Positions 8,931 to 17,379 of a stretch of 31,726 nucleotides of DNA are shown here, in pieces. The first letter of the stretch is position 1; every line of letters begins with the position of its first letter. A program made the translations under genes and the position numbers. Source of the stretch: CAZGMN01 sp964645765 (GTDB lineage: Bacteria; Acidobacteriota; Aminicenantia; Aminicenantales; Aminicenantaceae); NCBI GenBank assembly GCA_964645765.1, contig CAZYBE010000036.1, positions 1 through 31,726 on the forward strand, written 5' to 3'. Below the pieces are notes generated by a model. It was not told the origin of the DNA, made no database searches, and saw nothing but the letters and a program-made list of their open reading frames with translations.

Positions 8931-9458
8931 ATGATTCGCTCAACAACCATCATTTGTGTTCGTCACGAAGGGAAAATTGCCATGGCTGGAGACGGCCAGG
9001 TTTCTTTAGGCGAGACGATTATCAAGCGAAATGCCAATAAAATAAGGACCCTTTTTAAAGGAAATGTGATAGCTGGATTTGCCGGAGCAACTTCCGATGC
9101 TTTTGCCCTTTTCTCCAGGTTCGAGGCCAAGCTTGAGGAGTTTCGGGGCAATCTTCCCCGGGCCGCGATCGAATTGGCCAAAGACTGGCGCCTGGATAAG
9201 GCGCTGCGCCGGCTGGAGGCTTTCTTGATCGTGGCTGATAAGGAGCACGCATTTTTGATCTCAGGGACAGGCGACGTTGTCGAGCCGGATGACGGAATCA
9301 TTGCCATCGGCTCAGGCGGTCAGTACGCTCTGGCTGCGGCCCGAGCTTTAATTAAGTTCACCGACCTCTCCGCTAAAGAAATTGCCTCAGAAGCTTTAAA
9401 GATAAGCTCCGGCATCTGTGTCTTCACCAATGACCAGATTACAATCGAGGAACTTTAA
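8931..9458 (+). CDS. hslV: HslV, peptidase subunit of the HslUV protease
   Basis: 175 residues, the normal family length. The mature enzyme should begin at Thr5 of MIRSTTIICVR after removal of four residues; this Thr is the catalytic nucleophile. GDGQVSLGETIIK, GFAGATSDAFALF, ELAKDWR, and IAIGSGGQYALAAARAL are characteristic. The C-terminus TIEEL is also conserved. Two HslV hexamers stack and degrade unfolded proteins delivered by HslU in the cytoplasm. A GAGG lies about ten bases before the ATG. The stop overlaps the hslU start (TAATG), so the pair is translationally coupled. Confidence 0.97.
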   Translation: MIRSTTIICVRHEGKIAMAGDGQVSLGETIIKRNANKIRTLFKGNVIAGFAGATSDAFALFSRFEAKLEEFRGNLPRAAIELAKDWRLDKALRRLEAFLIVADKEHAFLISGTGDVVEPDDGIIAIGSGGQYALAAARALIKFTDLSAKEIASEALKISSGICVFTNDQITIEEL

Positions 9459-10849
9459 TGCCCATCGTTCTTCCCCAGATTTTAGAAGGCCAGGCTAAAA
9501 AACTCGCGGAAGCCGAGCTGACTCCGCAGGAGATTGTTGCCGAGCTGGACAAGTACATCATCGGCCAACAGGCTGCCAAGAAAGCCGTGGCCATAGCCCT
9601 GCGCAACAGGTATCGAAGGAGAAAGCTTCCTCCTGAGCTTGCCGATGAAATCGCGCCCAAGAACATTCTGATGATCGGCCCCACGGGAATAGGAAAGACC
9701 GAGATATCCCGCAGGCTGGCCAAGCTCACTTCCTCTCCCTTCCTCAAGATTGAGGCCAGCAAATTCACAGAAATCGGCTATGTCGGGCGGGACGTCGAGT
9801 CGATGATCAGGGACTTGGTCCGGATTTCTGTGGATATGGTCAAGCAGGAAAAAATCGAGGAGATCAAGGAAAAGGCTGAGAGGAATGTTGAAGAGAAGAT
9901 TCTGGACATACTCCTTCCGCCGGTAAAGAGAAGGACAAACTCTTTTGAGCAGGAAGACCTTTACAAATTTCAAGAGACAAGGGATAAATTAAAGAAACAG
10001 CTCAGAGAAGGATACCTGGACGAGAGGATGATCGAGATCGAGGTCAAGGAGAGGATGTCACCTCCTTTCGAGATTTTCTCCAACACCGGGATGGAGGAGA
10101 TCGGGATTCAGATTCAGGAAATCATTCCAGGGTTTTTAGGCGGGAAGTCCAAGAAGCGAAAGGTCAAGATCAAAGAAGCCACGGAGTATCTGCTGGAGGA
10201 CGAAGAGAGAAGGTTGATCGATATGGAGCAGGTGTCGCACCTGGCCGTGGAAAGGGTTGAGCAGTCTGGAATCATCTTCCTCGATGAGGTTGACAAGATT
10301 GCCGGTCGCGAGTCAGGTCACGGTCCTGAGGTCAGCCGAGAAGGAGTCCAGAGGGATTTGCTGCCGATCATCGAAGGCACAACAGTCAACACCCGCTATG
10401 GGTTGGTGCGAACAGACCATGTCCTTTTCATCGGGGCCGGCGCTTTTCATGTCTCCAAGCCCTCCGACCTTATCCCCGAGCTCCAGGGAAGATTTCCGAT
10501 CAGAGTCGAGCTGACCCCCCTGAACAAGGGCGATTTCATCAGGATTCTGACCGAGCCTGAGAATGCCCTGATCAAGCAGTACCGAGCTCTTCTGGAGACA
10601 GAAGGCGTCCAGGTGGATTTCACCCAGGATGCCGTCGAAGAGATTGCCGAGATCGCAGAAAAGGTCAACGACGATGCGGAGAATATCGGTGCCCGCAGGC
10701 TTCATACGGTCATGGAAAAAGTCATGGAAGAGATCTCATTCGAGGCTCCTAACATTAAAAAGAAGAAGTGGCTCATCGACAAAAAATATGTCCAGAGCCA
10801 GCTCAAAGATATCCTCGAAGACCAGGATTTGAGCCGCTTCATCCTCTGA
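9458..10849 (+). CDS. hslU: HslU, ATPase/unfoldase subunit of the HslUV protease
   Basis: 463 residues. The N-terminal motif LDKYIIGQQAAKKAVAIALR is followed by Walker A GPTGIGKT (74-81), the pore motif GYVGRDVES, an intermediate domain (about 110-240) and Walker B IIFLDEVDK. The C-terminus ends DLSRFIL, the tail that inserts into HslV and activates it. It is an AAA+ hexamer that unfolds substrates for HslV. It overlaps hslV by one base, and its stop TGA overlaps the next ATG. Confidence 0.97.
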   Translation: MPIVLPQILEGQAKKLAEAELTPQEIVAELDKYIIGQQAAKKAVAIALRNRYRRRKLPPELADEIAPKNILMIGPTGIGKTEISRRLAKLTSSPFLKIEASKFTEIGYVGRDVESMIRDLVRISVDMVKQEKIEEIKEKAERNVEEKILDILLPPVKRRTNSFEQEDLYKFQETRDKLKKQLREGYLDERMIEIEVKERMSPPFEIFSNTGMEEIGIQIQEIIPGFLGGKSKKRKVKIKEATEYLLEDEERRLIDMEQVSHLAVERVEQSGIIFLDEVDKIAGRESGHGPEVSREGVQRDLLPIIEGTTVNTRYGLVRTDHVLFIGAGAFHVSKPSDLIPELQGRFPIRVELTPLNKGDFIRILTEPENALIKQYRALLETEGVQVDFTQDAVEEIAEIAEKVNDDAENIGARRLHTVMEKVMEEISFEAPNIKKKKWLIDKKYVQSQLKDILEDQDLSRFIL

Positions 10850-11928
10850 TGAAGAGATTTTCTCTTCTCTTGCTTCTTTTATTTCTTTTTCTCTCACTCT
10901 CTTTTTGTGGGAAAAAGGGTCCGCTCCTTCCTCCTTTGGCAAAGATTCCCAATAATGTTGAAGTCTTCGACGCCATTCAAAGGGGGGAAAGGGTCATCCT
11001 TGAGTGGGAAAACCCCCAAACTTATATTGATGGAAGTCTTTTAGCCGTTGATATCATTGAAGTCTGGCTTTATGAGGCAGAGAAGGAATCTGCGGGAAAG
11101 GAAGAGTTTGAAGTCAAAGCCAAGCTCGTCGCCTCGATAGGAAAAAAAGAGCTCACCGAGCACGAGATAAACAAAGGCGTTGCCTCAAGCAAGCTTCGCT
11201 ATGACCATAAATTGTCCCAGAAAGATTTTGGCTCAAAAAATCTAATCTTCGGGCTCAGAGTTGCAGATAGGAGAAAAAGGAAATCAGAGTTCTCGGAGCT
11301 TCGTTCTTTAAAGCCAATCATCCTTTCCATTCCGCCACAGCAGATTCAGGCAAATGTTTTTGAGGATCGAATCGAGATAAGATGGAGAGCGCCAGAAAAG
11401 AATATAGACCAATCTTCGCCCGCTTATCTCAAGGGATACAATGTCTATCGGGCTGAAGGCGAAGGGCTTGCCCAGCGCCTGAATCCGGAGCTGGTGAAGG
11501 AAGAAAAATACCAAGACAGAGATTTTATCTTTGAGCGGCTCTATCGCTATTTTGTAAGGGCTTCGGCAACAGAGCTTTCGCCTTTCGTCGAAAGCGAAGA
11601 CTCTGAGAAGGTTGAGGTTGTGCCCAAGGATATCTTTCCGCCCCCTCCTCCTTCAGGTCTTGTCTCAGTCAGTGTGGGAAACCTAATATCCTTGAGTTGG
11701 GATGCTAACCGTGAAAAAGACCTGGCTGGATACAGAGTCTGGCGCAAGGCGGAAGGAGAGGCGGAGTTTATCTTATTGACTCCCGAGCTAATCCAGGAGA
11801 ATGCTTATAGCGATACAAAAGTTGAAAAGAACAAGAGATATTATTATGCTATTACCGCTCAGGACAAATCCGGGAACGAAAGCGTGAAATCAGACGTTGT
11901 ATCTGAAATTGCCAAGGAAGAGTTTTGA
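10849..11928 (+). CDS. Fibronectin type III lipoprotein with an LptM-like N-terminus
   Basis: 359 residues from the ATG at 10849 (TGATG overlap with hslU). A very leucine-rich signal segment ends LSLSFC with Cys20 as the likely lipidation site; Phe at -1 is unusual. The residues after it, CGKKGPLLPP, match the CGxKGPLxxP pattern of the small outer-membrane lipoprotein LptM/YifL. Two clear fibronectin III-like domains follow: about 165-265 with LKGYNVYRAE, and 265-355 with ISLSWDANREKDLAGYRVWR and YYYAITAQDKSGNES. The stretch from 30 to 160 looks like a weaker third one (VILEWENPQ). It probably sits in the outer membrane; its role is unknown. Reading through from in-frame codons inside hslU is unlikely because the signal peptide starts at 10849. 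Confidence 0.8.
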   Translation: MKRFSLLLLLLFLFLSLSFCGKKGPLLPPLAKIPNNVEVFDAIQRGERVILEWENPQTYIDGSLLAVDIIEVWLYEAEKESAGKEEFEVKAKLVASIGKKELTEHEINKGVASSKLRYDHKLSQKDFGSKNLIFGLRVADRRKRKSEFSELRSLKPIILSIPPQQIQANVFEDRIEIRWRAPEKNIDQSSPAYLKGYNVYRAEGEGLAQRLNPELVKEEKYQDRDFIFERLYRYFVRASATELSPFVESEDSEKVEVVPKDIFPPPPPSGLVSVSVGNLISLSWDANREKDLAGYRVWRKAEGEAEFILLTPELIQENAYSDTKVEKNKRYYYAITAQDKSGNESVKSDVVSEIAKEEF

Positions 11929-12701
11929 TGAAGATTTATCGCTATAAATACAAAAACAAAGCTTACTGGGGAGTTTTGAAAGAAGAGACCCTCTTTCCAA
12001 TAAAAGGCTCCCCATTCAGAGAACTTAAAATCAAAGGAGAGGGTGTTCCTGTAAGCCGTGTCAGCTTGCTTGCCCCGGCCGAGCCCACAAAGATTGTCGC
12101 TGTTGGAGCGAACTACAGGAATCACGCTCAAGAGATGGGGAGGCCATTGCCAGAAGAGCCCCTGCTCTTTCTCAAGCCTCCTTCGGCGGTTGTCGGGCCG
12201 AATGATATCATCATCTATCCCAGAATGGCGAGGAGAGTTGATTATGAGGGAGAGCTGGCCGTGGTGATAAAAAAAAGGGCTCGAAATCTCAGCGATGAGG
12301 AGAGAGCCGAGGACTACATCCTGGGCTACACCTGCCTGAATGATGTTACGGCTCGCGACCTCCAGCAAAAGGACGGTCAATTCACGCGCTCCAAGTCTTT
12401 CGATACCTTTGCCCCTTTCGGCCCCTGTATCGCTACGGATGTCGACCCTTCCCGCTTGCGGCTCAAGACTTTTCTCAACGGGAAGCTCAAGCAGTCATCC
12501 AGCACAAAAAACTTAATTTTTCCAGTTCCTTTTCTGCTGAGGTTCATCTCCAGGATTATGACTCTCAATCCTGGGGACATCATCAGCACCGGAACGCCGG
12601 CCGGGACAGGGCCCATGTCTGCAGGGGACCGGGTCGATGTCCAGATCGAAGGCATAGGGACTCTTTCCAACACTGTCATGAAAATTAAAGAGGAGGTTTA
12701 A
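11928..12701 (+). CDS. Fumarylacetoacetate hydrolase (FAH) family protein
   Basis: 257 residues from ATG 11928, which overlaps the preceding stop (TGATG); a TTG three bases earlier is a less likely start. The C-terminal FAH fold has its usual signatures: VGANYRNHAQEMG, metal ligands in DYEGELAVVI, the NDVTARDLQ strand, FTRSKSFDTFAPFGP, and GDIISTGTPAGTGPM. The short N-terminal domain is the one seen in 2-hydroxyhepta-2,4-diene-1,7-dioate isomerases and acylpyruvases. It likely hydrolyses or isomerises a beta-diketo or acylpyruvate-type acid, or decarboxylates oxaloacetate, using Mg2+ or Mn2+; the substrate cannot be fixed from sequence. It abuts the aldolase gene with no spacer. Confidence 0.9.
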   Translation: MKIYRYKYKNKAYWGVLKEETLFPIKGSPFRELKIKGEGVPVSRVSLLAPAEPTKIVAVGANYRNHAQEMGRPLPEEPLLFLKPPSAVVGPNDIIIYPRMARRVDYEGELAVVIKKRARNLSDEERAEDYILGYTCLNDVTARDLQQKDGQFTRSKSFDTFAPFGPCIATDVDPSRLRLKTFLNGKLKQSSSTKNLIFPVPFLLRFISRIMTLNPGDIISTGTPAGTGPMSAGDRVDVQIEGIGTLSNTVMKIKEEV

Positions 12702-13346
12702 ATGAAAATTTTCCTGGACACAGCAAACCTGGAACAGATTAAGGAAGCAGCGAGCTGGGGGATTCTGGATGGAGTGACCACCAATCCCACCCTCGTTTCA
12801 AAAGAGAATTTAAAGTTTAAAGATTTGATTAAAGAGATCTGCCGCATTGTTGCCGGCCCGGTGAGCGTGGAATGTGTTTCGAAGCTCTCCAAGGATATGA
12901 TTAAAGAAGCGAGAATTCTGTCAAAGATTGCTGAGAACGTCGTGGTCAAAGTACCGATTTGCATTGAGGGGTTGAAAGCGACCAAGGTTTTGTCCAAGGA
13001 AGGAATCCAGGTCAATACAACTCTGATATTTTCTCCGAACCAGGCCCTTCTGGCTGCTAAAGCCGGAACAAGATATGTCAGCCCCTTCATCGGCCGACTC
13101 GATGATATTTCTCAGGCAGGGATGGAACTGGTGGAGGAGATCTTGGCCATACTTAGCAATTATAGCTTTGAGACAGAGGTAATCGTGGCCAGTGTCAGGC
13201 ATCCCCTTCATGTTGTGGAGGCTGCTCTTATCGGAGCAGACATCGTCACCATCCCCTTTGCCGTCCTGGAAAAGATGGTGACCCATCCCTTGACCGATGT
13301 CGGGATGGAGAAATTCCTGAAAGACTGGGGCAAAGTCAAGCTTTGA
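12702..13346 (+). CDS. Fructose-6-phosphate aldolase / small transaldolase (TalC/Fsa family)
   Basis: 214 residues, matching the short-transaldolase family. MKIFLDTANLEQIKEA at the start and DGVTTNPTL are diagnostic. The Schiff-base lysine is Lys83 in VVVKVPI. INTTLIFSPNQA-like (VNTTLIFSPNQALLAAKAG) and VSPFIGRLDD follow as expected. The C-terminus VGMEKFLKDW is also typical. Members are either transaldolases of the pentose phosphate pathway or fructose-6-phosphate aldolases; sequence alone does not separate them here. The ATG directly follows the stop of the preceding gene, with GAGGAGG upstream. Confidence 0.93.
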   Translation: MKIFLDTANLEQIKEAASWGILDGVTTNPTLVSKENLKFKDLIKEICRIVAGPVSVECVSKLSKDMIKEARILSKIAENVVVKVPICIEGLKATKVLSKEGIQVNTTLIFSPNQALLAAKAGTRYVSPFIGRLDDISQAGMELVEEILAILSNYSFETEVIVASVRHPLHVVEAALIGADIVTIPFAVLEKMVTHPLTDVGMEKFLKDWGKVKL

Positions 13347-13369
13347 CTGCCAGCGAGAAGAGGGAGAAA

Positions 13370-14920
13370 ATGACAACCGAAAAAAAATTAGAAGAGCTCA
13401 AGGAAAAGATAAAAGCCTCTGAACTAGGAGGAGGCAAGGAAAGGATAACCCGGCAGCACCAGGCAGGGAAACTGACCGCCCGGGAGAGGATAAACCTTCT
13501 TCTCGACGAAGGAACATTCCAGGAAACCGATAAACTCGTCCTGCATCAGAGCTATGATTTCGGAATGGAAAAGAAGAGGATATATGGAGATGGAGTCGTT
13601 GCTGGCTACGGCAAGATCGACGGCCGGACTGTTTTCATCTTCGCCCAGGATTTCACAGTGTTTGGAGGCTCTCTCAGCGGCGCAAACGCGGCTAAAATCG
13701 TGAAAATCATGGATATGGCCTTGAGGCAGGGCTCTCCAGTCGTCGGCCTCAATGATTCAGGAGGCGCCCGCATTCAGGAAGGAGTGGCAAGCCTTGCCGG
13801 CTATGCTGATATCTTCTTGAGGAATGTCCTTGCGTCCGGGGTCATACCCCAGATCTCGGCCATCATGGGCCCTTGTGCTGGAGGCGCCGTCTATTCGCCG
13901 GCCATCACGGATTTCATCATCATGACCAAGGATATCAGCAACATGTTCATCACCGGGCCGGATGTGATCAAAGCCGTAACCCATGAAGATGTAAGCATGG
14001 AAGAACTGGGAGGGGCTGAGGCTCACAATGCCATAAGCGGCGTCGCTCAGTTTGCGGCAGAGAATGAACAGCACACCTTAGCCTTGATCCGGGAGCTTCT
14101 ATCCTTCATTCCCGATAACAACATGGAAGACCCTCCTTTCAAAGAGACGTCTGATCCGTCCGACAGGACAAGCGAGGAGCTCAATTTCATGATTCCTGAT
14201 GACCCGAATCAGCCATATGACATTCGGAAGGCCATAAGAGAGGTTCTGGATGACCGCTACTTCTTCGAAGTCCAGGCTGAATATGCCAAGAACATTGTCA
14301 TCGGCTTCGGCCGCCTTGCCGGGAAATCCGTGGCTATCGTCGCCAACCAGCCGGATTTTCTTGCCGGCGCTCTGGATATCAACGCCTCTGATAAAGGAGC
14401 TCGCTTTGTCCGCTTCTGTGATGCCTTCAACATTCCCTTGATCACTTTTGAGGATGTTCCAGGATTCTTGCCCGGTGTTGCCCAGGAACATGGCGGCATA
14501 ATCCGCCATGGCGCTAAGCTCCTTTATGCCTTTGCCGAAGCCACTGTGCCCAAGGTCACAGTCATCACCCGAAAAGCCTACGGCGGCGCCTATTGCGTCA
14601 TGGCTTCGAAGCATATCCGGGCAGATGTCAACTATGCTTATCCCATGTCCGAGATAGCTGTCATGGGGCCAGAGGGAGCGGTGAATATTGTCTACAAGCG
14701 CGAGCTTGAGGAGAAAGCAGAATCAGAAGAGCTGAGAGAGCTAAGGGTTGATGAATTCCGGGAAAAATTTGCCAATCCCTACATTGCCTGCGAGAAAGGC
14801 TATCTCGATGAGATTATCGAGCCAAAATTCACCAGGCCAAAGCTTATTGCCGCTCTGCAGATGCTCGAGAACAAAAAGGATAAAAATCCACCTAAAAAGC
14901 ACGGAAACATACCCTTGTAA
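13370..14920 (+). CDS. Acyl-CoA (propionyl/methylmalonyl-CoA type) carboxylase, carboxyltransferase subunit
   Basis: 516 residues from ATG 13370, preceded by AGGGAG; an upstream in-frame TTG at 13343 overlapping the aldolase stop is less likely. The protein is a two-lobe crotonase-fold carboxyltransferase. The N lobe holds RQHQAGKLTARERI, GGSLSGANAAKI and NDSGGARIQEGV. The C lobe holds LAGALDINASDKGARF, DVPGFLPG, RKAYGGAY and GPEGAVNI. It is closest in style to PccB/MmdA. It should move CO2 from carboxybiotin to propionyl-CoA or a related acyl-CoA. Biotin carboxylase and biotin carrier genes follow, so a complete cytosolic carboxylase is encoded; no membrane decarboxylase subunit is nearby, which argues against a sodium-pumping decarboxylase. 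Confidence 0.94.
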   Translation: MTTEKKLEELKEKIKASELGGGKERITRQHQAGKLTARERINLLLDEGTFQETDKLVLHQSYDFGMEKKRIYGDGVVAGYGKIDGRTVFIFAQDFTVFGGSLSGANAAKIVKIMDMALRQGSPVVGLNDSGGARIQEGVASLAGYADIFLRNVLASGVIPQISAIMGPCAGGAVYSPAITDFIIMTKDISNMFITGPDVIKAVTHEDVSMEELGGAEAHNAISGVAQFAAENEQHTLALIRELLSFIPDNNMEDPPFKETSDPSDRTSEELNFMIPDDPNQPYDIRKAIREVLDDRYFFEVQAEYAKNIVIGFGRLAGKSVAIVANQPDFLAGALDINASDKGARFVRFCDAFNIPLITFEDVPGFLPGVAQEHGGIIRHGAKLLYAFAEATVPKVTVITRKAYGGAYCVMASKHIRADVNYAYPMSEIAVMGPEGAVNIVYKRELEEKAESEELRELRVDEFREKFANPYIACEKGYLDEIIEPKFTRPKLIAALQMLENKKDKNPPKKHGNIPL

Positions 14921-14958
14921 AAAAAATAGGATAAACTAAACACAAGAGAAAGCCGAAA

Positions 14959-16470
14959 ATGGCAAAGATGTTCAGGAGAATTCTTGTCGCCAACCGCGGC
15001 GAGATTGCGGTGAGAATTATCCGTGCCTGCCGGGAGATGGGCATCATTCCTGTCGCTGTTTATTCTGAAGCAGACCGAAAAGCTCTTCATGTCAGGCTGG
15101 CAGAGGAGGCTTATTATATAGGTGAGTCATTGCCCTCCCAGAGCTATCTCAACATCGAGAAGCTCATCGAAGTCACAAAAAAGGCTAAAGCCGAAGCCCT
15201 TCATCCTGGCTATGGCTTTCTGGCTGAGAATCCGGAGCTGGTCAGAAGATGCGAGGAGGAAGGGATTGTCTTCATCGGGCCGCCCTCCGGGCCGATGGCG
15301 ACCATGGGGAGTAAGACCTCTTCCCGGGTGACGATATCCAAAGCCGGAGTGCCAATAATCCCCGGCACTCTCCAGGCTCTAAAAGACGAGAAAGAGCTGC
15401 GGGAAAAAGCGGAAAAGATAGGTTTTCCTCTTATGCTCAAAGCCACAGCAGGAGGTGGCGGCAAGGGGCTGAGGCTTGTCAGCCGAAGAGAAGACCTTCT
15501 CTCCTCCTTCGAACTGGCACGCTCTGAAGCCCAGTCGAGCTTCAACGACCCTTCGGTCTATATTGAAAAATACCTCGAGGAGCCGCACCATATCGAGATT
15601 CAAATCCTTGCCGATAATTTTGGCAACATTGTTTATCTCGGCGATAGGGAATGCTCTATCCAGAGGAGGTATCAAAAAGTTCTGGAGGAGACTCCTTCTC
15701 CTTTTATCAATGATGAGATTCGCCGCCAGATGGGGCGGATTGCGGTCAAGGCAGCGGCTGCCGTGGGCTACAGGAATGCAGGCACAGTGGAATTTGTTGT
15801 CGATAAAAACAAGAAATTTTATTTTCTGGAGATGAACGCCCGGCTCCAGGTGGAGCATCCGATCACTGAGATGGTCACTGGAGTGGACCTGGCCAAAGCC
15901 CAGATTGAGATTGCAGCCGGGCTTCCTTTGAGTCTCCGGCAGGAAGACATCAAGCCCAATGGATTTGCGCTGGAGTGCCGGATATATGCTGAGGACCCGG
16001 ACAATGACTTCATGCCTTCGCCAGGAAAGATTGTCCACCTGCGCACACCTTCGGGCGGGCTGGGTGTCAGGGATGATAACGGAGTCTACGAAGGGTATGA
16101 AGTCCCGATGGAGTACGACCCTCTTCTTTCCAAGCTCGTCACCTGGGGAAGGACCAGGGAAGAGGCCATCCAGCGCATGCTCAGGGCCTTATCTGAATAC
16201 CAGGTTTACGGCATAAAGACGACGATTCCTTTTTTCAAGCGCATTCTCCTCCATCCCAAATTCTTCGCCGGCGATTATAACACCCATTTCATCTCCAACC
16301 TGGAAAAAGAGAAGGACGGCACGCAGCCGGCAGAGAGGGAAATAGCCTTGATTGCAGCCGGAATCAAAGTCTATTTAGAGAGGAAAGCAAGCTCTTCTCC
16401 TTCTGCTCAAAGAAGAGGGAGCAATTGGAAGTTTCAAGGAAGGCTGCAAAACTTCTCCAACAGGCTCTAA
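14959..16470 (+). CDS. accC: Biotin carboxylase subunit of acyl-CoA carboxylase
   Basis: 503 residues. The start FRRILVANRGEIAVRIIRACREMG, the ATP-grasp loop GGGGKGLRLV, the EEPHHIEIQILAD strand, the GDRECSIQRRYQKVLEE motif and EMNARLQVEHP (catalytic Glu/Asn/Arg) are complete. The catalytic domain ends about residue 450. An extra tail of about 55 residues then runs to SNWKFQGRLQNFSNRL, rich in Ser/Arg, and may link to the carrier subunit. It carboxylates the biotin of the carrier encoded one base downstream. The sequence encoding this tail is partly duplicated at 21021-21159. Confidence 0.95.
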   Translation: MAKMFRRILVANRGEIAVRIIRACREMGIIPVAVYSEADRKALHVRLAEEAYYIGESLPSQSYLNIEKLIEVTKKAKAEALHPGYGFLAENPELVRRCEEEGIVFIGPPSGPMATMGSKTSSRVTISKAGVPIIPGTLQALKDEKELREKAEKIGFPLMLKATAGGGGKGLRLVSRREDLLSSFELARSEAQSSFNDPSVYIEKYLEEPHHIEIQILADNFGNIVYLGDRECSIQRRYQKVLEETPSPFINDEIRRQMGRIAVKAAAAVGYRNAGTVEFVVDKNKKFYFLEMNARLQVEHPITEMVTGVDLAKAQIEIAAGLPLSLRQEDIKPNGFALECRIYAEDPDNDFMPSPGKIVHLRTPSGGLGVRDDNGVYEGYEVPMEYDPLLSKLVTWGRTREEAIQRMLRALSEYQVYGIKTTIPFFKRILLHPKFFAGDYNTHFISNLEKEKDGTQPAEREIALIAAGIKVYLERKASSSPSAQRRGSNWKFQGRLQNFSNRL

Positions 16471-16471
16471 G

Positions 16472-16963
16472 ATGAATCTCTCATTCTGGATTGAAGACAA
16501 AGAATTTAAGCTAGGCTTTGAAGCAAAATCGAGGAACGATATTCTGGTTTCCCTCGGAGGAAGAAAGCACCACGTCTCGGTTGAGTTCTTGACCCCTGAT
16601 GAAGTCCTTTTGAACATAGACGGCAAGGTTCATGAGGTGGTTATTAATTCCAACTCTTTATTTTTTTCCGTTTATGTCAACGGAAGATTTTTCAAGGTCG
16701 AGAAGAAGTCAGTCTCTCAGATTTTAGGAAGGGAAGGGGCAAGGCCCAGGAAGAGGGATATTGTGACTTCGATGCCGGGTCGAATCATCAAGGTTTTTGT
16801 CAGGGAAGGCGAGAGAGTCGGGGAAGGCCAGGCTGTTTTGGTTTTAGAGGCGATGAAGATGCAGAACGAGATAAAGTCTCCTCAGTCAGGGACGATAACA
16901 AGAGTCGTCCCCAAGGCCGGCGATTCGGTGGAAGCCGGCTCCCTCCTCTTTTCAGTTGAATAA
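16472..16963 (+). CDS. Biotin carboxyl carrier protein of acyl-CoA carboxylase
   Basis: 163 residues. The first ~75 form a beta-rich domain (FWIEDKEFKLGFEAKS; VNGRFFKVEKK), then a basic linker (GREGARPRKR) and the biotinyl domain (about 95-163) with Lys129 in EAMKMQNEI, MPGRI, and the second half GTITRVVPKAGDSVEAGSLL. Together with accC it equals a split propionyl-CoA carboxylase alpha subunit. It starts one base after accC. From Lys78 to past the stop (16703-16974) the DNA is repeated at 19997-20268 with about 89% identity, and other parts recur at 21161-21270, so this gene lies at the edge of an insertion hot spot. Confidence 0.95.
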   Translation: MNLSFWIEDKEFKLGFEAKSRNDILVSLGGRKHHVSVEFLTPDEVLLNIDGKVHEVVINSNSLFFSVYVNGRFFKVEKKSVSQILGREGARPRKRDIVTSMPGRIIKVFVREGERVGEGQAVLVLEAMKMQNEIKSPQSGTITRVVPKAGDSVEAGSLLFSVE

Positions 16964-16974
16964 AAATCTTCCTG
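16703..16974 (+). repeat. 272-bp direct repeat, copy 1 (3' end of biotin carrier gene)
   Basis: This matches 19997-20268 without gaps. By eye there are about 29 differing bases. Of 86 codons, about 19 differ silently and 7 change the residue. The match stops abruptly before the Lys78 codon on the left and 11 bases after the stop codon on the right. Confidence 0.9.
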
Positions 16975-17379
16975 AATTTTTTCAGCAACAATCCAAATTA
17001 AATCAGTGTTAACCTTAATGGTCTCTATTTTGCGCATGATATTTCTGTTTCGGAATAATAGGAGATGAAGATACGCCAAAATTGGCGATGAATCGGCGCC
17101 ATCAAAAAAAACAAACGCCCATATTTTAAATTCACCTTCTTTTTTGTTCGTGATTTCATTTTCCCCCAACGCAAATCTCTGCGCGATTTCTGGCTCTTTT
17201 GGCTCTCGCTGAATCCTCATGGTCACACCCAAGTACATTCCAGCCCAGTTTGACAACTTCTCTTGTGATGCTTTACTATCTTTGACGATAAAAAACGAGA
17301 GAAAAACAGTAAGGAGACATGCTTGGTCACCGTAGCCGAAAATGAAATTCCTATAATCATAAAGAAATAAAGTTGACAT
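16882..17379 (-). CDS. Hypothetical protein, 3' end probably cut by the repeat junction
   Basis: This is an open frame of 165 residues on the minus strand. The first ~134 residues read like a real protein (FKIWAFVFFDGADSSPILAY; KVNTDLIWIVAEKIQEDF), with mixed alpha/beta character and no recognised motif. The last ~30 codons run antisense into the biotin carrier gene, so the original C-terminus was probably lost or shifted at the junction near 16975; a natural end near EKIQEDF is plausible. No convincing ribosome site precedes ATG 17379. It diverges from the nuclease-ATPase across a 216-base AT-rich gap. I do not recognise the family; it could be a partner of the ATPase or a bystander. Confidence 0.4.
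   Translation of the reverse strand: MSTLFLYDYRNFIFGYGDQACLLTVFLSFFIVKDSKASQEKLSNWAGMYLGVTMRIQREPKEPEIAQRFALGENEITNKKEGEFKIWAFVFFDGADSSPILAYLHLLLFRNRNIMRKIETIKVNTDLIWIVAEKIQEDFYSTEKRREPASTESPALGTTLVIVPD

Noticed and set aside
10768..10848. Upstream start for the FN3 lipoprotein
   Set aside because: It lies inside hslU and would precede the signal peptide; ATG 10849 overlaps the hslU stop in the TGATG pattern repeated in this operon.
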